From: Halichondria panicea
Taxonomy: Eukaryota; Porifera; Demospongiae; Suberitida; Halichondriidae
Length of the DNA: 64,000 bases
Reading direction: 5' to 3'
Assembly: GCF_963675165.1 (NCBI RefSeq)
Contig: NC_087377.1
Coordinates: forward strand, 6,217,122 to 6,281,121
Position numbers and translations under genes: made by a program. This document shows positions 10,311 to 22,400 of the stretch, in pieces. The first letter of the stretch is position 1; every line of letters begins with the position of its first letter. The notes beneath the pieces are model-generated. The model was not told the origin of the DNA. It was given only the letters and a program-made list of their open reading frames with translations, and did not search any database.

Positions 10311-12664
10311 TCAGTAGCCGGAACAGGGATTACGAGTGGAGGGGACGTCCAAGGCAGTAGTATCCTCAGATGTTGTGGGAGTGGTATTGTCATCAGGAGA
10401 CTGTTGGGAACTATCGTCAAATGTCTCCACAGGGAGCCAAGTGTCGAATGGACACAGTAGTTTCTCGTCCATCAGGGTGTCGAATATGAGCATACTGTGG
10501 ATTTGCCTGAAGCAGCTCGACTTCGTCGACCAAAGGGTCACTTTTACTTGTTCGAACATGACGTTTGAGTAGGACAGGACCAGGTGAGGAGAGCCACGTT
10601 GGCACAGATCCCCCGCAGGAAGATCGCCTCTCAAATTTGAAGAATCTCTCATGCGGTGTACAATTAGTAGCCGTGCAGAGTAGCGAGTGGCAGGGAGTAC
10701 ATCCTGCCAGCGTGTGACTGGTAATCCTCGAGTCTTCAGGGCCATCGTCATAGCCGTTCCGTTGTACTTTTCCTAAGGAGTGGTTCGACTGGTCGCAATG
10801 CCTTTACTCAGGAGGAATTGTCGTAGTTCCTCACTCATAAAGGATGCACCCCTGCACCCCTGTCAGAGTGGATGTATGTATGCAGGCATTCCAAAGAGGG
10901 AAAAGAGCTGGCATAAGCACTGTATAACGCTGACATCCTTACACGGGAACACGAAAGGGAATCTCATCGATAATGTTGAGGAAGTAAACGTTTTGGTTGT
11001 TAGACTTTAATGGGCATTTGAAATCGATGTTTAGTCGCTCGAATGGAAGTGAGATTGAACTGGTGAGTAAAACCGGGGCTTATTTTCGGCCGGCAAGCCT
11101 TGGTCATCTGTCACATCTTCAATAGAATATGGTAGGTTTCCAGTTTTCACAAAGTGGCACATGCGGGTGACACCAGGATGACAAAGTGAATTATGAAGCT
11201 CACTTAAGCTCTCAGCAGATGGAATGGCAGCACTGAAGGCTCGGCATAACGTGTCAGGTGGAATGTTCTCAGTTCCAGGACGATAAACAATGTCAAACCG
11301 GTAGCACGACAACTCAGTCCTCCATCACATAATCTTGTCATTTTTAATCTTTCCTTTCTGTTTGTTGTCAAACATGTAGGCAACTGATCGCTGATCAGTT
11401 GTTATAGTGAATTTCCTTCCGGTAAGATAGTGCCGCCAGTGACTGATAGCTTGGGCTTCTTTTTCGACAGAGGCAAGGCCAATCTCAGGACCATGTAACA
11501 TGCGAGAGAAAAAGGCCCGTTCTGATTGAGGGTAGCATAGTCAGATGCATCGTTTTCAAACGCCAGCTGGGCTTCTCTGGATAGTGGGAGGATGGATGTG
11601 GTGGTAAGCGGTCGTATCTTCTCAGATTAGTGCTTAATCCACGGGGAGTAGTACGAGAAGAACCCGAGGACACTCTTCATGTCATTTGGAGCAGAGAGCT
11701 GCAGGAGGGGTTGTAGGCGTTCAGGGTCTGGTCTGACTTCTCCTTCCCCGGCTATGGAACCAAGTATAGCCAGTTTTCGAGTGGAAAAAACACTTTTGAC
11801 ATCATTGTAGGTGATTTGTCGCTGGGTGGCCACATTTTGGAAACGCTTCAAATTTTCGTCGTGCTCTTCTTAAGTCTTCCCACATATGGTTACGTTGTCC
11901 AGATAGGCAAAGGTACCTTGCAGCTTTTCACTTGTGATTAAATCACCCATGATTCTCTGAAAACATGCCACTCCGTTCGTTACTCCGAAAGGTATACGCG
12001 TAGAAAGGTATACGCGTAAACTGATACAACGCATCACCAGCTTGGAAGGCCGTATAAGGTTTATCATTTTCCTTAATGCTGACCTGATGGTATGCACTGC
12101 GTAGATCGATGGTGCTAAAAACACGATACTGGGCTATAGCATGACGGTGTCATCAATTCGGGGTAAAGGCCCAAAAGAGTAAAACGATTGATAGTTTGCG
12201 AGTAGTCGATAACCATTCTCTTCTTGTGGTTTTCATTGCGGGTTACCACAACTTGAGCCCAGATTTGCTAGGTTCGATAATTCCTTCACCCAGTAGACGT
12301 TGCACTTCGGAATCAATGAACTTCTTATCTTCGACTTGGTGGCGATTGGGTGGACATCCGCTGTTAGATTGGCAAAGAGGTCAGGAGGTTCTACTTTCAA
12401 TGTGGTGAGACCACAGACCTCAAGAGGTGGTTTTGGGCCACCATGAAGAAAGCTAATACTCTGATGCACAAGGATAGACAGACGAAAACCAGGATAGGTT
12501 TTTCCATTCAACCCTAGGTTGACAACACAGGTGCTCAGCTGACAGTGTGGACTGGGCCATAGATATCCTTCGACGAACAGGGTGTTTGCGGAGGTTAAGG
12601 GTGCCAGCGAGGTGGGGATGGATAAAACTTTCGGAGCTGCAAGAATCCACCAAACCCCTGGCAC
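10311..12664 (-). pseudogene. gypsy pol remnant (PR-RT-RH-IN)
   Basis: On the minus strand, just after gag, a protease-like stretch reads LVDSCSSESFIHP, where DTGSS would be expected. Reverse transcriptase pieces follow, including IPFGVTNGVACFQR and a YLDNVTICG box (about 11890-11920), with N in place of the usual second aspartate. The RT thumb and RNase H pieces lie at 11850-11330. An integrase-type HCCH start (LHNSLCHPGVTRM) lies near 11200, and the integrase end is readable at about 10605-10417. Many frameshifts and stops interrupt it, and much of the integrase catalytic core is missing. The order and motifs are those of Ty3/gypsy pol. No active enzyme can be made. Confidence 0.9.
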
Positions 12665-13453
12665 TTACGATGTCAGTAGGGTTGGCGGAGTGGAGGAAGG
12701 GACCGTGGCTAGAGTCGGGTACACAGACGCCGTGGCATTACTTTGTTCTGATCGGTTGCTCGCTGGATTGGATCTACAAACGTTGGCAAAGTGCCCTTTC
12801 TTTTGGCAACTTCGGCAAACAGCTTCTTTAGCGGGGCGAGGATGCTTACTGTATCCGCAAAAGTAGCACTTAGTTCCGCACACCGCAGCTATTGTGCTTT
12901 CGGAAGGATCATCAGTAGATAAGGTAGCAGCTGCAGTAGAGAACGTGGGTGGATTAGGTGTAACATACGTTTCAGAGCTCCGTTGGGCCGCGTCTAGGGA
13001 TCGGGCTTGTGTGAACATTGCATTCAAGTCGAGTGTACTATTCTCCAACAAACACTGTCGAATAGAACCGGACTGTAGACCGGTGATGAAGGCATCACGC
13101 ACAGACTCATCTCTGTACACCGTAGCAGTGAGGGCCTGGAGGAATTCATCCATTGTCTCTCCACTCTTCTGCCGTCGAGTACCCAGCAAATGTCGGGCGA
13201 ACACTTCGTTGGTGGGCTTTATATACAGTGCCTTTAGAGTAGCAACTGCATCATCGTATCTCTCGCAATGCTCGATATACTCAAATATCTGTGGGCTGAC
13301 ATAGTTAGTTAGTACTTGCAGTTTGTTGAGGCTTTCTGCTGGGAGGACAGAGACAAAATTGTCGAAGGTACGTATCCAATGCAGCCAGTCCTTCTCAGCC
13401 GTGCTGGAGCTTGGGTCCGAATCCAGTCTAGTGGGCCGCAGGAACTTATCCAT
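12665..13453 (-). CDS. gypsy Gag polyprotein (262 aa)
   Basis: This is an open Gag frame starting at MDKFLRPTRLDSDPSSS. The frame extends 26 codons further upstream, but those codons lie in the LTR, so the ATG at 13453 is the likely start. Residues 1-190 form the helical capsid-like part with WLHWIRTF and a retrotrans_gag-like middle. Residues about 194-225 hold cysteine-histidine knuckles: CYFC...C, then CRSCQKKGHFANVC, a CCHC zinc knuckle for RNA binding. The tail is serine and threonine rich. It is the only intact reading frame of the element. Protease lies in another frame immediately downstream, so a frameshift or a change of phase would be needed to reach pol. Confidence 0.85.
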   Translation of the reverse strand: MDKFLRPTRLDSDPSSSTAEKDWLHWIRTFDNFVSVLPAESLNKLQVLTNYVSPQIFEYIEHCERYDDAVATLKALYIKPTNEVFARHLLGTRRQKSGETMDEFLQALTATVYRDESVRDAFITGLQSGSIRQCLLENSTLDLNAMFTQARSLDAAQRSSETYVTPNPPTFSTAAATLSTDDPSESTIAAVCGTKCYFCGYSKHPRPAKEAVCRSCQKKGHFANVCRSNPASNRSEQSNATASVYPTLATVPSSTPPTLLTS

Positions 13454-13465
13454 TGCTATCAAAAT

Positions 13466-13618
13466 TGTACTAAACTGTTCTGATAGTGTCAATAGAAATA
13501 TACCTCCGCTTTTGATAGCATAGAATGACACGTGTGACTGGTAAAGGGTGATATAACATGAATCAACAGGTATAACAAAGGGGATAATAATAGTGATTGT
13601 TCTAATAGTTTTATCTCA
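13466..13618 (-). repeat. 5' LTR of the gypsy element (153 bp)
   Basis: It begins TGAGATAA and ends AGTACA when read on the minus strand. The matching LTR is at 9492-10176. A promoter is expected here for this class, but no clear TATA box stands out. Confidence 0.85.
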
Positions 13619-13623
13619 CACAA
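13619..13623. repeat. Target-site duplication CACAA (right)
   Basis: Matches 9487-9491 exactly and directly follows the LTR end. Confidence 0.85.
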
Positions 13624-14460
13624 AATTTTACTTTTTGCCGGGGCAATCGTCCCGGTATTTACCCAGGCTAACAGTTCCCAGGCTAACAGTTCAGTAAAAA
13701 TATTGCCGTGGCAAATGTCCCGGTAAAACGTTTTTGCCTCGGCAATATTACCGGCACAATACTGACTCAAATTACACGCCATAACAGAGCCCCATTTTTT
13801 ATTTATTATTCGTCCATTTGGCCCAGCCCCTTTTAACTGCGCATGGAAGCCAGCCTGAACTTTACACTCAAATCAGTATAGCTATGGATATTCGTTTTAG
13901 ACCGCAAATTGGTTATCATCTAAGTGAAACTGAAATTCGTGACAGTGACTTGAATGATTCAGATATGTGATTCCATGTTGGACGATGCACATGCAAGCAA
14001 AGATGAAGAACAACCAGTTATCTCTCAAAGCGAAGCCGCATTCATGTTCGAGCGGTTAGAGCATCGACCAGAGGTCAATACGTATAACACAACATGTGTT
14101 CAACAGCCATGTACGTAAATTGTCCATGTACGTAAATTGTATCATTTTGAATATACTAGAGCTAGTGTAACGTACTTTTGTCATTGACTTAACAAGTTTG
14201 TTCTTCCATCTCGACTGACAACTTCACATTGAATTGTTCGACAAGAAAGTGGATACTGGTATTTCTACATTTCGGCTACAGGTATCCACACCACCAAAAA
14301 GCGTCCCTGCTGCTCCTCAGGTTCCACTAACAGTAGGGATCATAGTTGCAGCGCATGCGCAACACTAGCTGAGTCAGTTGCATTTGTGGGTGTGGTCAAT
14401 ATTCAATTATGTTCGGATAATCGAGGTTCTACTGTATAAGTTTCACGATCTCAGGGAAAA
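13624..14460. other. Intergenic sequence with repeat fragments
   Basis: This contains a direct repeat of ccaggctaacagttc at about 13665-13691 and several ccgg(g)caat motifs that recur in both orientations, so the segment 13635-13760 could fold. At about 14350-14436 lies the right end of a CAGTAGAACC-type element (ends ggttctactgta), a partial copy of the element at 55560-55868. There is no supported gene. Confidence 0.45.
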
Positions 14461-15049
14461 TTACAAGGAATTTTGTTATAATGATATTCATACACAAGTG
14501 TCATCGCATTGGAATGTTTATCACGTGCGTGGGTGGAAAACATCTGCAATTACTAGTGGGGGTGGAGCTTCGGTCGTGTAAAACCCTGAAAAACTATTTG
14601 TTGTAAGCTACCTAGTAGTTAATTAAAGGCCTTAACTAAGACTATTAGATAGTAGAGAACTTGTTTCCTGCTGCGCAAGACAGAGTGCAACCAAACAAGA
14701 ATGTTAGGAGGAGATCTCGGGGACAATTCAGGTAAATCTTACCATGTTGTTTGTGTAGACCATGATTACCTATGAATCTGCTTTTGCGCACAGGATTTCA
14801 TCAGTATATGATATGTACATCAGGATTCCAAGAAAAGATAGGATCTAACTAAGCTGGAACAAAATTAATGATAATTAAGGAAATTTCATGTTAATTGGTC
14901 ACATGATCTTTTTTTTCATTAAGGAAACTTAAATTATTATGACAAAACAAAAATAATGTGCAATTACTATGTTTAATATTGAATACTTTTTGATATAATT
15001 ATGTGACGTTGGCTGTTCTTGATTCTGGACGTGCCTTAATACACCTGAG
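14461..15049 (-). repeat. Dispersed repeat, inverted copy of 619-1126
   Basis: The reverse complement of this block aligns with 619-1126 from end to end with small indels. It is the longer copy and holds two extra segments near 14730-14770 and 15000-15030. It has no open frame of note. Confidence 0.75.
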
Positions 15050-15544
15050 ATAATAATCGACGGTACAATTCAATAATAATACATTCTAAGTTGTATTATA
15101 GTACAAGGTATAATAATTATGGTCAGTTGATCATTAATCCAACTGCAGCCGGTATTTTATCGAGCAATGTATTTAAGCGATTTATTGCAATGATGTATTA
15201 CATGATCAATGCCACTCTGCACATGAATATATATCCAGCAATAGGTAGGCCATTCATCAAGGGATGTAATCATTATTTATCTAGCGATAGTTACAAATTT
15301 ATCCAGCAATACATGTAGACTAATTCTATCCAGGGATATATAATTCTATACATCCAGCAACGGTTATTCGTCGAGCAATGATCGCCCCAAGACTGCATGC
15401 GCCTTTCTCTTTCCTGTTATGGAGCTCCGAGATCACGCCTCAAGTTCAAAGCCGGAAGTACAGACACACATATAATCAAGAGTAGTCGGCTGAGATATAC
15501 GTTGAGATATACGTGTAAGTCTAGTTGACAAGAACTACATCACG

Positions 15545-15861
15545 TAGGCCCTGGCAAATTATGCTCCTGCCGCACTGCCCCAAAGTCAGCCTATTATGCG
15601 AACCCATTATGCCCCACATTGACGTCCTTTTTTCAGCAGTAGTAGTAGCCAAAAAATTATATCTTTTGTTGTATTGTACATTGTAACATAACTGAAGATT
15701 CAACATAATCTTCTAGACGTGAAAGAGTCATTTAAAAGAGAAAAAACACGTTCAGCAACAGTAGAGGACCGTTGTATTTGTACCAAATTGACCAAATTCA
15801 AAATTTTAACCCTATTATGGACCTAACCCCAAATTATGCCGGCATAATTTGCCACGGCCTA
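15545..15861. mobile_element. TIR element of about 317 bp
   Basis: The left end taggccctggcaaattatg pairs with the right end cataatttgccacggccta with one mismatch. There is no coding capacity. A related start occurs near 54494. Confidence 0.55.
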
Positions 15862-16448
15862 ACTAGTACATGGGAAAGTCCCCCAGGTCAAGTGCAGAAT
15901 ATGAGATACAGTGCAGAATATGAGCATTATGGTGCATATTGCACATAGCAACAGCATAGCAACGGGATATAATGTTTATTAGAATTGGCCGAGAGCTAGG
16001 CCCGTACAATGCATGTGAGTCTTTGTACCATTATCTGTGCATGCATTATCTTTGTGTGTTTCTGTTTGTGACCTCCCGTCAAGCAGCCCATCTTGACTGT
16101 GTTTGCGTGGTATCAAGCTCTGCCATACTGCTCACCCATAATCATCCAGGGGCTCAGCATGATTGGGCACTTAGAGTGAGGCTGAGGCTCAGAGCGCTAG
16201 TGGCCGTGGGGGGCTCCAAATCGCTAGCGTTTTAGGGCCCAGAGGTCACAAAATCGGGAGGAGCCAGCACTTAGCGGCTGGGATTATGTATAACATCTTG
16301 CACTCTCACTTTATAGTATGCAAAATAATACAATATTAAGAGGTGTCTGCACACGTCTGAAACTATAATTATGATGTAGGAACATAATAATTATTTATAG
16401 CAGTATATACATGTTCATTTGTACAAAAAGGGTTCATTTGTTCCACAT
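15862..16448. other. 3' flank of the CABIT-SAM gene
   Basis: This holds no supported gene. The part next to 16449 is expected to be the 3' untranslated region of the minus-strand CABIT-SAM gene and is AT-rich, but no strong polyadenylation signal stands out. Confidence 0.4.
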
Positions 16449-19400
16449 TCAATGGGGATTTGCATAAACATATGGATCTTCTCCTTTCAATATCTGCTCA
16501 GCAGAATGACGTCCAGATATTACCTTTAGTAAACGAACTCTTCTCAATTTGGATGTTACCTATGAACAGTTTGGGAACATTTTACGACTGCTTCCTTGCG
16601 AAAACATTACATGACATGATACAGTGCGTATGATGACTGTGTTACTGGTTCCCTCCAAGAAACCTCACATTATTATCACGTGACTCGACCCTCGACCACC
16701 TACAGCTAATTTGAAGTCTGCTAAGCGGGTAAGGATTACTACTAACACCACATAATAATTATTATGAAATAACACAGCTTTTTAGTCACGACATCAAGGC
16801 TAAATCACAGGCAAACGGAAACTCAAAGAGTAAGTATATTGATTGTTGTTAAAAACGATTGATGCCACGGCAGAGCCTTGCAGCAGCTACCAATAGCTAG
16901 CGTTCTATAGTGCAGAACTAACTACTAAGTAGAGTAGCAACACTCGGTGAACAAGTTTGCTGCGTACTTTTCAGAAAAGGCTGCAATGACATTCTAAGTA
17001 CGCAAACCAGGCATAACTCGAGAACAAAGCATTATTTTGCAAATCCACAAATTAAAATCCAAGAAAACATGACTAGAAGCCTATAGAAACTCTTACTTGC
17101 ACTTGATTGATCCTTGAGCAGCTGTAGCAGTCTACACACACAAACACACTGCCGTATACCACGCTTGCGCATGCGCACCGAGGCATAATAAACATAGCCC
17201 TTCTATGAAGTCGTGGGAGGTCAAAGCTTGCGGTGTGTCTAAAATACTGCAAACGTTTAGGAACGTGCAGATTATCTACCGTATTACTGGAATGTTTTGC
17301 AAACATCAAACATTTGCGCACTTTGCGATGGTTGATCAATTCGCAACGCAAAACCTATACACATGATCCTTGCCAGCAAAGGGTCAAATTTTCTGTTGAT
17401 TTAGCTCATTCGCAAAGATTTTTCACCAGCAAAATATTCTAGTAATACGGTATAGCTTGAAGCCATTCTATATAGCACTTAGATACATAATCACCAAGTC
17501 AAGCAATGCCCTTTGCTTCACCAGAGAAGTTGACATAGAGTAATTCAAGCTAAACTCAACAAAAAATAAACAGAGTAAAGACAACGGACTTAGAGCTAGT
17601 CAGTGGTGTAAACTTATTTCTCCAGAGTACCTCCCAGCCCCTGAGTGATCGCTAGTGGATAGGAGACAGTTAAATACAACCTCAACCGCGAAAATATTTG
17701 CGAGCACGAAATATAACGCAGAGTGTTTCAACCTACACAAGGATCATTCCCTTCCTATGTATGTACATAACATGTATGCAACTGGTTGTGAACATAACAA
17801 TCTACCTTTAATTCATTCAATAGAACATCCTCATCACACTCCAACAGTACTTCCCCATTTACTCTCTCGGCCATGAATGCTTCTTGGTAAGCTTTCAGAC
17901 CCATTAATTCCAGCAGTTTTAGTACCTGAGAGTAGATGTTAGATCAATGAACTACTAGATCAATGAACTAAAGGGTGCATGTATAGTGCAAGCTGCAGCC
18001 AAATTAAGGTTTCTGGTACATTTGCGTAGTAGTCTGCGTTTGTTTTGATTCTGTTGCACGCCAGCAAAGCAATCAGTGCAAGCAAAACAATCATTGTTTT
18101 GGTGCAGGTGCAATCAAGCTTGTTGACTTACACAAACCGCTACTTGCAATTAAGAGATTGCTACATGTACATGCTTGTGAGTGTAAACAATGGAACCATA
18201 AAACCGCAGCGTAGTACATGCGTAGGCGGAAACAGGCCTTTGCTAAATCAGCGATCTATCAAACGGAACAGAAACTTTATTTTGGCACATGTACCTGCAT
18301 GTAGTCCAACGAGTTCAGAAACTGACGATTTTCTTCACATACACTCTCAGGTATCGAGGCTTGCGACTGCATAGGTGACCTGCCCACCGATTTGACGGGG
18401 GATAGATGTTCTACTGTAGCCAGTTTTTGAAGTGGTGCAGCAGGTCTACAGTGTTAATATCTATGCACGTGAATTGATCTGCTTCTAGTATACCGTAGAA
18501 ACTGGATTATTAGCGCTTACTCGACTATAAGGGTATCTTTATTTGAAGCGCATGCTCAACTGCAGGCTTTTTATACTCAAATTGAAGCGTTTTTCCAATT
18601 ATGCGAAGGTTATTAGTGAAATTTTAGAATTGATTCAGCTAATTTTATTTATATCTATGTAGTTAGCTTGTACAGTGCATGATAGCTATATAGCTGGTGA
18701 TATCCATCTGTAAGGACTCCCTGGGCATGCTGTTACCTCGTTTGATCATGTTGAGACATGGATGAGGTCCTAGTTCCTGGTCAATATGAATGTTTAATAT
18801 GAATTTAAATGATCTGTAAAATGAACTGTAACATAATAGTATGATATAGATCCAGTTGGGTTGCCTGCTTGCCCTTGCTTGCTCACTTTCTAGCCAGCTC
18901 TCATCACAGAGACATCCGGTTGCTGGGTGAGGCTCGAAATGACTGCATTATAGGCGCATTCTCGAATATAAGCGTAGAGAACTCACCCTAAAAGCGCATG
19001 CGCTAATAATCCAGTTTCTACGGTAGGCTCAAAACAATGTGTACCAGCCATAAAACATCAGGCACTCACATGACATCATAAATGCCCCCACCCAGGGCCT
19101 GTTCAGTGACGGTCTCATCACTGCCAATAGAGGTTGAGCCTATAGGGGTGTAGACTAGGGGTCCCTTCTTCTGATCACTTAATGACCTCACTTGTTCACA
19201 AAGACCAGTCAGAATGCCTTGCATAGAGAGCACTTTCGTTGCTGTACATAAGTAATGACAAACAGCACTGGTGATGATGGAACCGCTTACAGATTTCCAA
19301 CAAGTGCTTTTTTAGTTCAACAGTATCCTCCAATGCTCTTCCAGTTCGTGACTCAAGCCTTTTCATGTCAGCTCTGGCAGACGTGATTTGACGGGAAACT

Positions 19401-22400
19401 TGAGTACTGTTTTCTTCAGTTTTCAACTGCTTTAGAGTTTCTTCAATTGTCCTTAAACGTTGATCCTTTTAGGTGTTTAGACTTATGCACACATGACATT
19501 GTATGTGTGTCATTGTATGTGTGTGTGTACGTGTGCATTTGAAGCGACACTCACCATTTTGGAATCAGATGCATCAGTAGAAACGGAGTCCAAAGAAGGT
19601 TCCATCTGGTAAATAGCTTCAATCGTTGACTTAGTTGGACTACTAATGCTACCATTTGCAGCATTCCTTTGTTCGTGAATGTTGTAGTATATTGCTGGAG
19701 GCTTTACAATGTCAATCCCTGAGAAGCAAGTGAAGCAACAGTATGATGCTATACATACATCTATAGTGTTGACTAGAAAACTAAATTTATTGTCGCACAC
19801 ACATCATGTGTTACCTGACAATGCATTGTCCTCTCTCATCACCGCAATACTGTACACGTTGCTGGAGGCGTTGTACTGTGTGACCTTGCCTGGGTTATAG
19901 TGCTCTAAGAGTGTGCGTGTGTCAGAATACAGCTGCTCCGTGTCCTCTGGACGCTTGTAATTAAGCACTTGGAGCTGCAAAACAATTTAAGCATTGCTGG
20001 AGTACAGTATGAAGGTGATTGAACAAGCAAATCGCAATCTATATCATTATAAGTGTCAAAATAGAACCAGTTATAATAACTGCATCACTAAATTTTCATG
20101 AGACAAAAAATTACCTCAATATCCAAATCGAGGGGTATATCAAACATAGGGGCATCTGTGAAGTCATCTACTTCAGTGTTAGTAGCGATAAGCGAGGTCT
20201 CAATGTTGCTCTCGGTGAGAGACACTACAGCTGTTACGAGGTGTTTCGGTAACTCTGACGCAGTATCCGAATGAACAAACAGCATTGCCTGACAAGGAAT
20301 TGCATTGGGCATGTGCTCAACAATATCTGACAAGAAGAAGCGAACATCATACGGCCGTGTGCTGAATTTACCTGGGGATGAGAGATACACATGAACAACA
20401 TGTTTTTTATCAACTGACTAATTCTACACCATCTTGCTTCTCAAAAACATGTACATGTAGTGTTAACTCTACAGAAATTGAGCGTTACTGTAGAGTGCAA
20501 AATTTCAAAACACTTAAAATTCGTGGCCTCTAAAAACATTTCGTTGAATACATTTTGTGGGTTGACTTGCTTGCTGGCAGCACTTCCGGGCCACACCTTT
20601 AATCTTTGCACGTTTTATAGCAGATACCGTACAGTGGAAAATGTTTGCGGGTCCACTATTTGGCCTTAGCAGAATTTTTTTGTGGAATATAATATTTGCG
20701 GTTCAATGCCAGAAAACCACACCCACCAATAGCTTTGCATATGAAATACCAGTGAATGGGAGTTTATCTCGGTTCGTTAACTGCTCTACCCTCGAATAAC
20801 GCGACATTTTGCAATTCACGAAAATTTCCAGCTATATATACGGTATAACTATGTACAATTTTCGTGGAATTAACTTTCGTGTAGGATATATTGCTAACCC
20901 ACGAAAACTGCGAAAATTTCGGTATTTTTTGATACGTAGAGCACATTACAGAAGGACCCAGTCACTTTGTACAGAAAAAGTTTGCTAGACTTAGACTAAC
21001 ACATGCTAGGCGTTTTGTTTTTGCAGTAGCGAGTCTTATTGGGGTTCTTAGAAGAGAGAGCTTACTACCAGGCCTATAGCTAGCTAGCTAGCTAGCTGTA
21101 GCTTTTCACTTTTATTGACTTGTGCTTGGTAAAAATGCACTGTCAGCTCAATTAGCACTCGCCCGCAGACCCACTTAGCAGTTTTGCATATAAGGTCATG
21201 CTTTGCAAACTTGCACGAGATTCGATTCCCGAGGTAAGACGCTCCATCTGTAATGTGCTCCTGGTACCGCCTACTATAGAGGTTACAACTGAAGTTTTAC
21301 AGCTCGCATTTTTTTGTGTCGCCCTCTGCACCTAGGTATCTATCTATACATCTACATGCATGTACAAGCCAAAAAAATTGCGTATGACGTACTATACCAC
21401 CGCTGTTTGCTAGTGGTGCCAAAAGTAGACCCATGCTTGGGGTTTTGGGAGAGAGATGTTATTATAACTGAATCTTATTATACATTCTTACACACAGTAA
21501 TTTTAGCGTTTTCAGATCTTTCTCTGTTTTTAGGGTACTAATTTTGGTGGATTTGTAGCAAATTCATTATTACCACTCACAAGTATGAGTTTTAAGAAAG
21601 TTTGAAGTCAGATACAGATGAAAAAAGGGCTAGCTTGTTAGCATACATTACATTATACCAAAGTACATAAAAAAAGATAATTTAAGATAATATTATTCAT
21701 TTTAATCGCGTTTTATTATTAGCGAATGCTTGTTTAGAGTTAATTACAAATTTGCTAAAATTAGTTACCCATTTATAATAGTAACAATAAGGTACGTAGT
21801 ACCGTACCCTCGCGAAAATACGCCCACCCTTTTCTGCAAGAAGTCTAGGCTTATTAGGGGACTGGGCGTTTAATCGCGAACGGTAGGTTTTCATTCGAAT
21901 ATACGCCCACCCGCGGCCTCAAATCGAGGTTTTTATTTAATGTATTTTCATTTTAATACATAGTGTGAACATTTCATTGACAACAACAATGTTATAAACT
22001 AATGCTGAGTATGATTAAAGCATGACAAGAGAATGAACATGAAGAAGTGGACTCTTGACTCTATTCGTTGCTTGTCACTTGTGTCGATGTCAGATGTAGC
22101 AGAAACTTCCCAAAGGATGGTAGGTCATACTCTTACAGAGCAGCTATCTATCAGGTACTTTGTTTCAGAAAACCAAGGCAAGGTTACCAGCAAAATTGGC
22201 CTGTGTGATAATTTCTTGGACTTTGTGTTTTCTTTTCTCTGAAAGAAGAAAATTGATTCTTCCAGGATCTGTAGTTCAGTGTATAATTTTAATATCTAAG
22301 AAGAAAAGACTTGTGTACATGTTATCTTATATATGGTAGTGTTTTGTGGCTTACCAGGCCCTCAAGAAAAATATGATTCTGCCAGGAGGATTTGTGTCCA

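Larger units (their letters stand above)
9492..13618 (-). mobile_element. Ty3/gypsy LTR retrotransposon, defective
   Basis: The element lies on the minus strand. The 5' LTR is 13466-13618 and the 3' LTR is 9492-10176, the latter containing a later insertion. The LTRs begin TG and end CA, and flanking CACAA duplications mark one integration event. The purine-rich minus-strand read of 10177-10187 fits a polypurine tract. Order inside is gag (intact), protease, reverse transcriptase, RNase H and integrase (all broken). The internal part is about 3.3 kb, short for this class, because parts of pol are deleted. Only about 12 nt separate the 5' LTR from the gag ATG, and no usual primer-binding site was recognised there. 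Confidence 0.9.

Noticed and set aside
12547..12866. Plus-strand frames over the gypsy element
   Set aside because: Shadows of the minus-strand gag and pol reading frames.
619..15049. Polinton/Maverick-type giant transposon bounded by the inverted repeats
   Set aside because: No polymerase B, packaging ATPase, capsid or retroviral-type integrase genes lie between the repeats, and no target duplication was found at the outer ends.
21200..21240. tRNA gene
   Set aside because: Only A/B-box-like strings inside a TIR element. No acceptor stem or anticodon arm could be folded.
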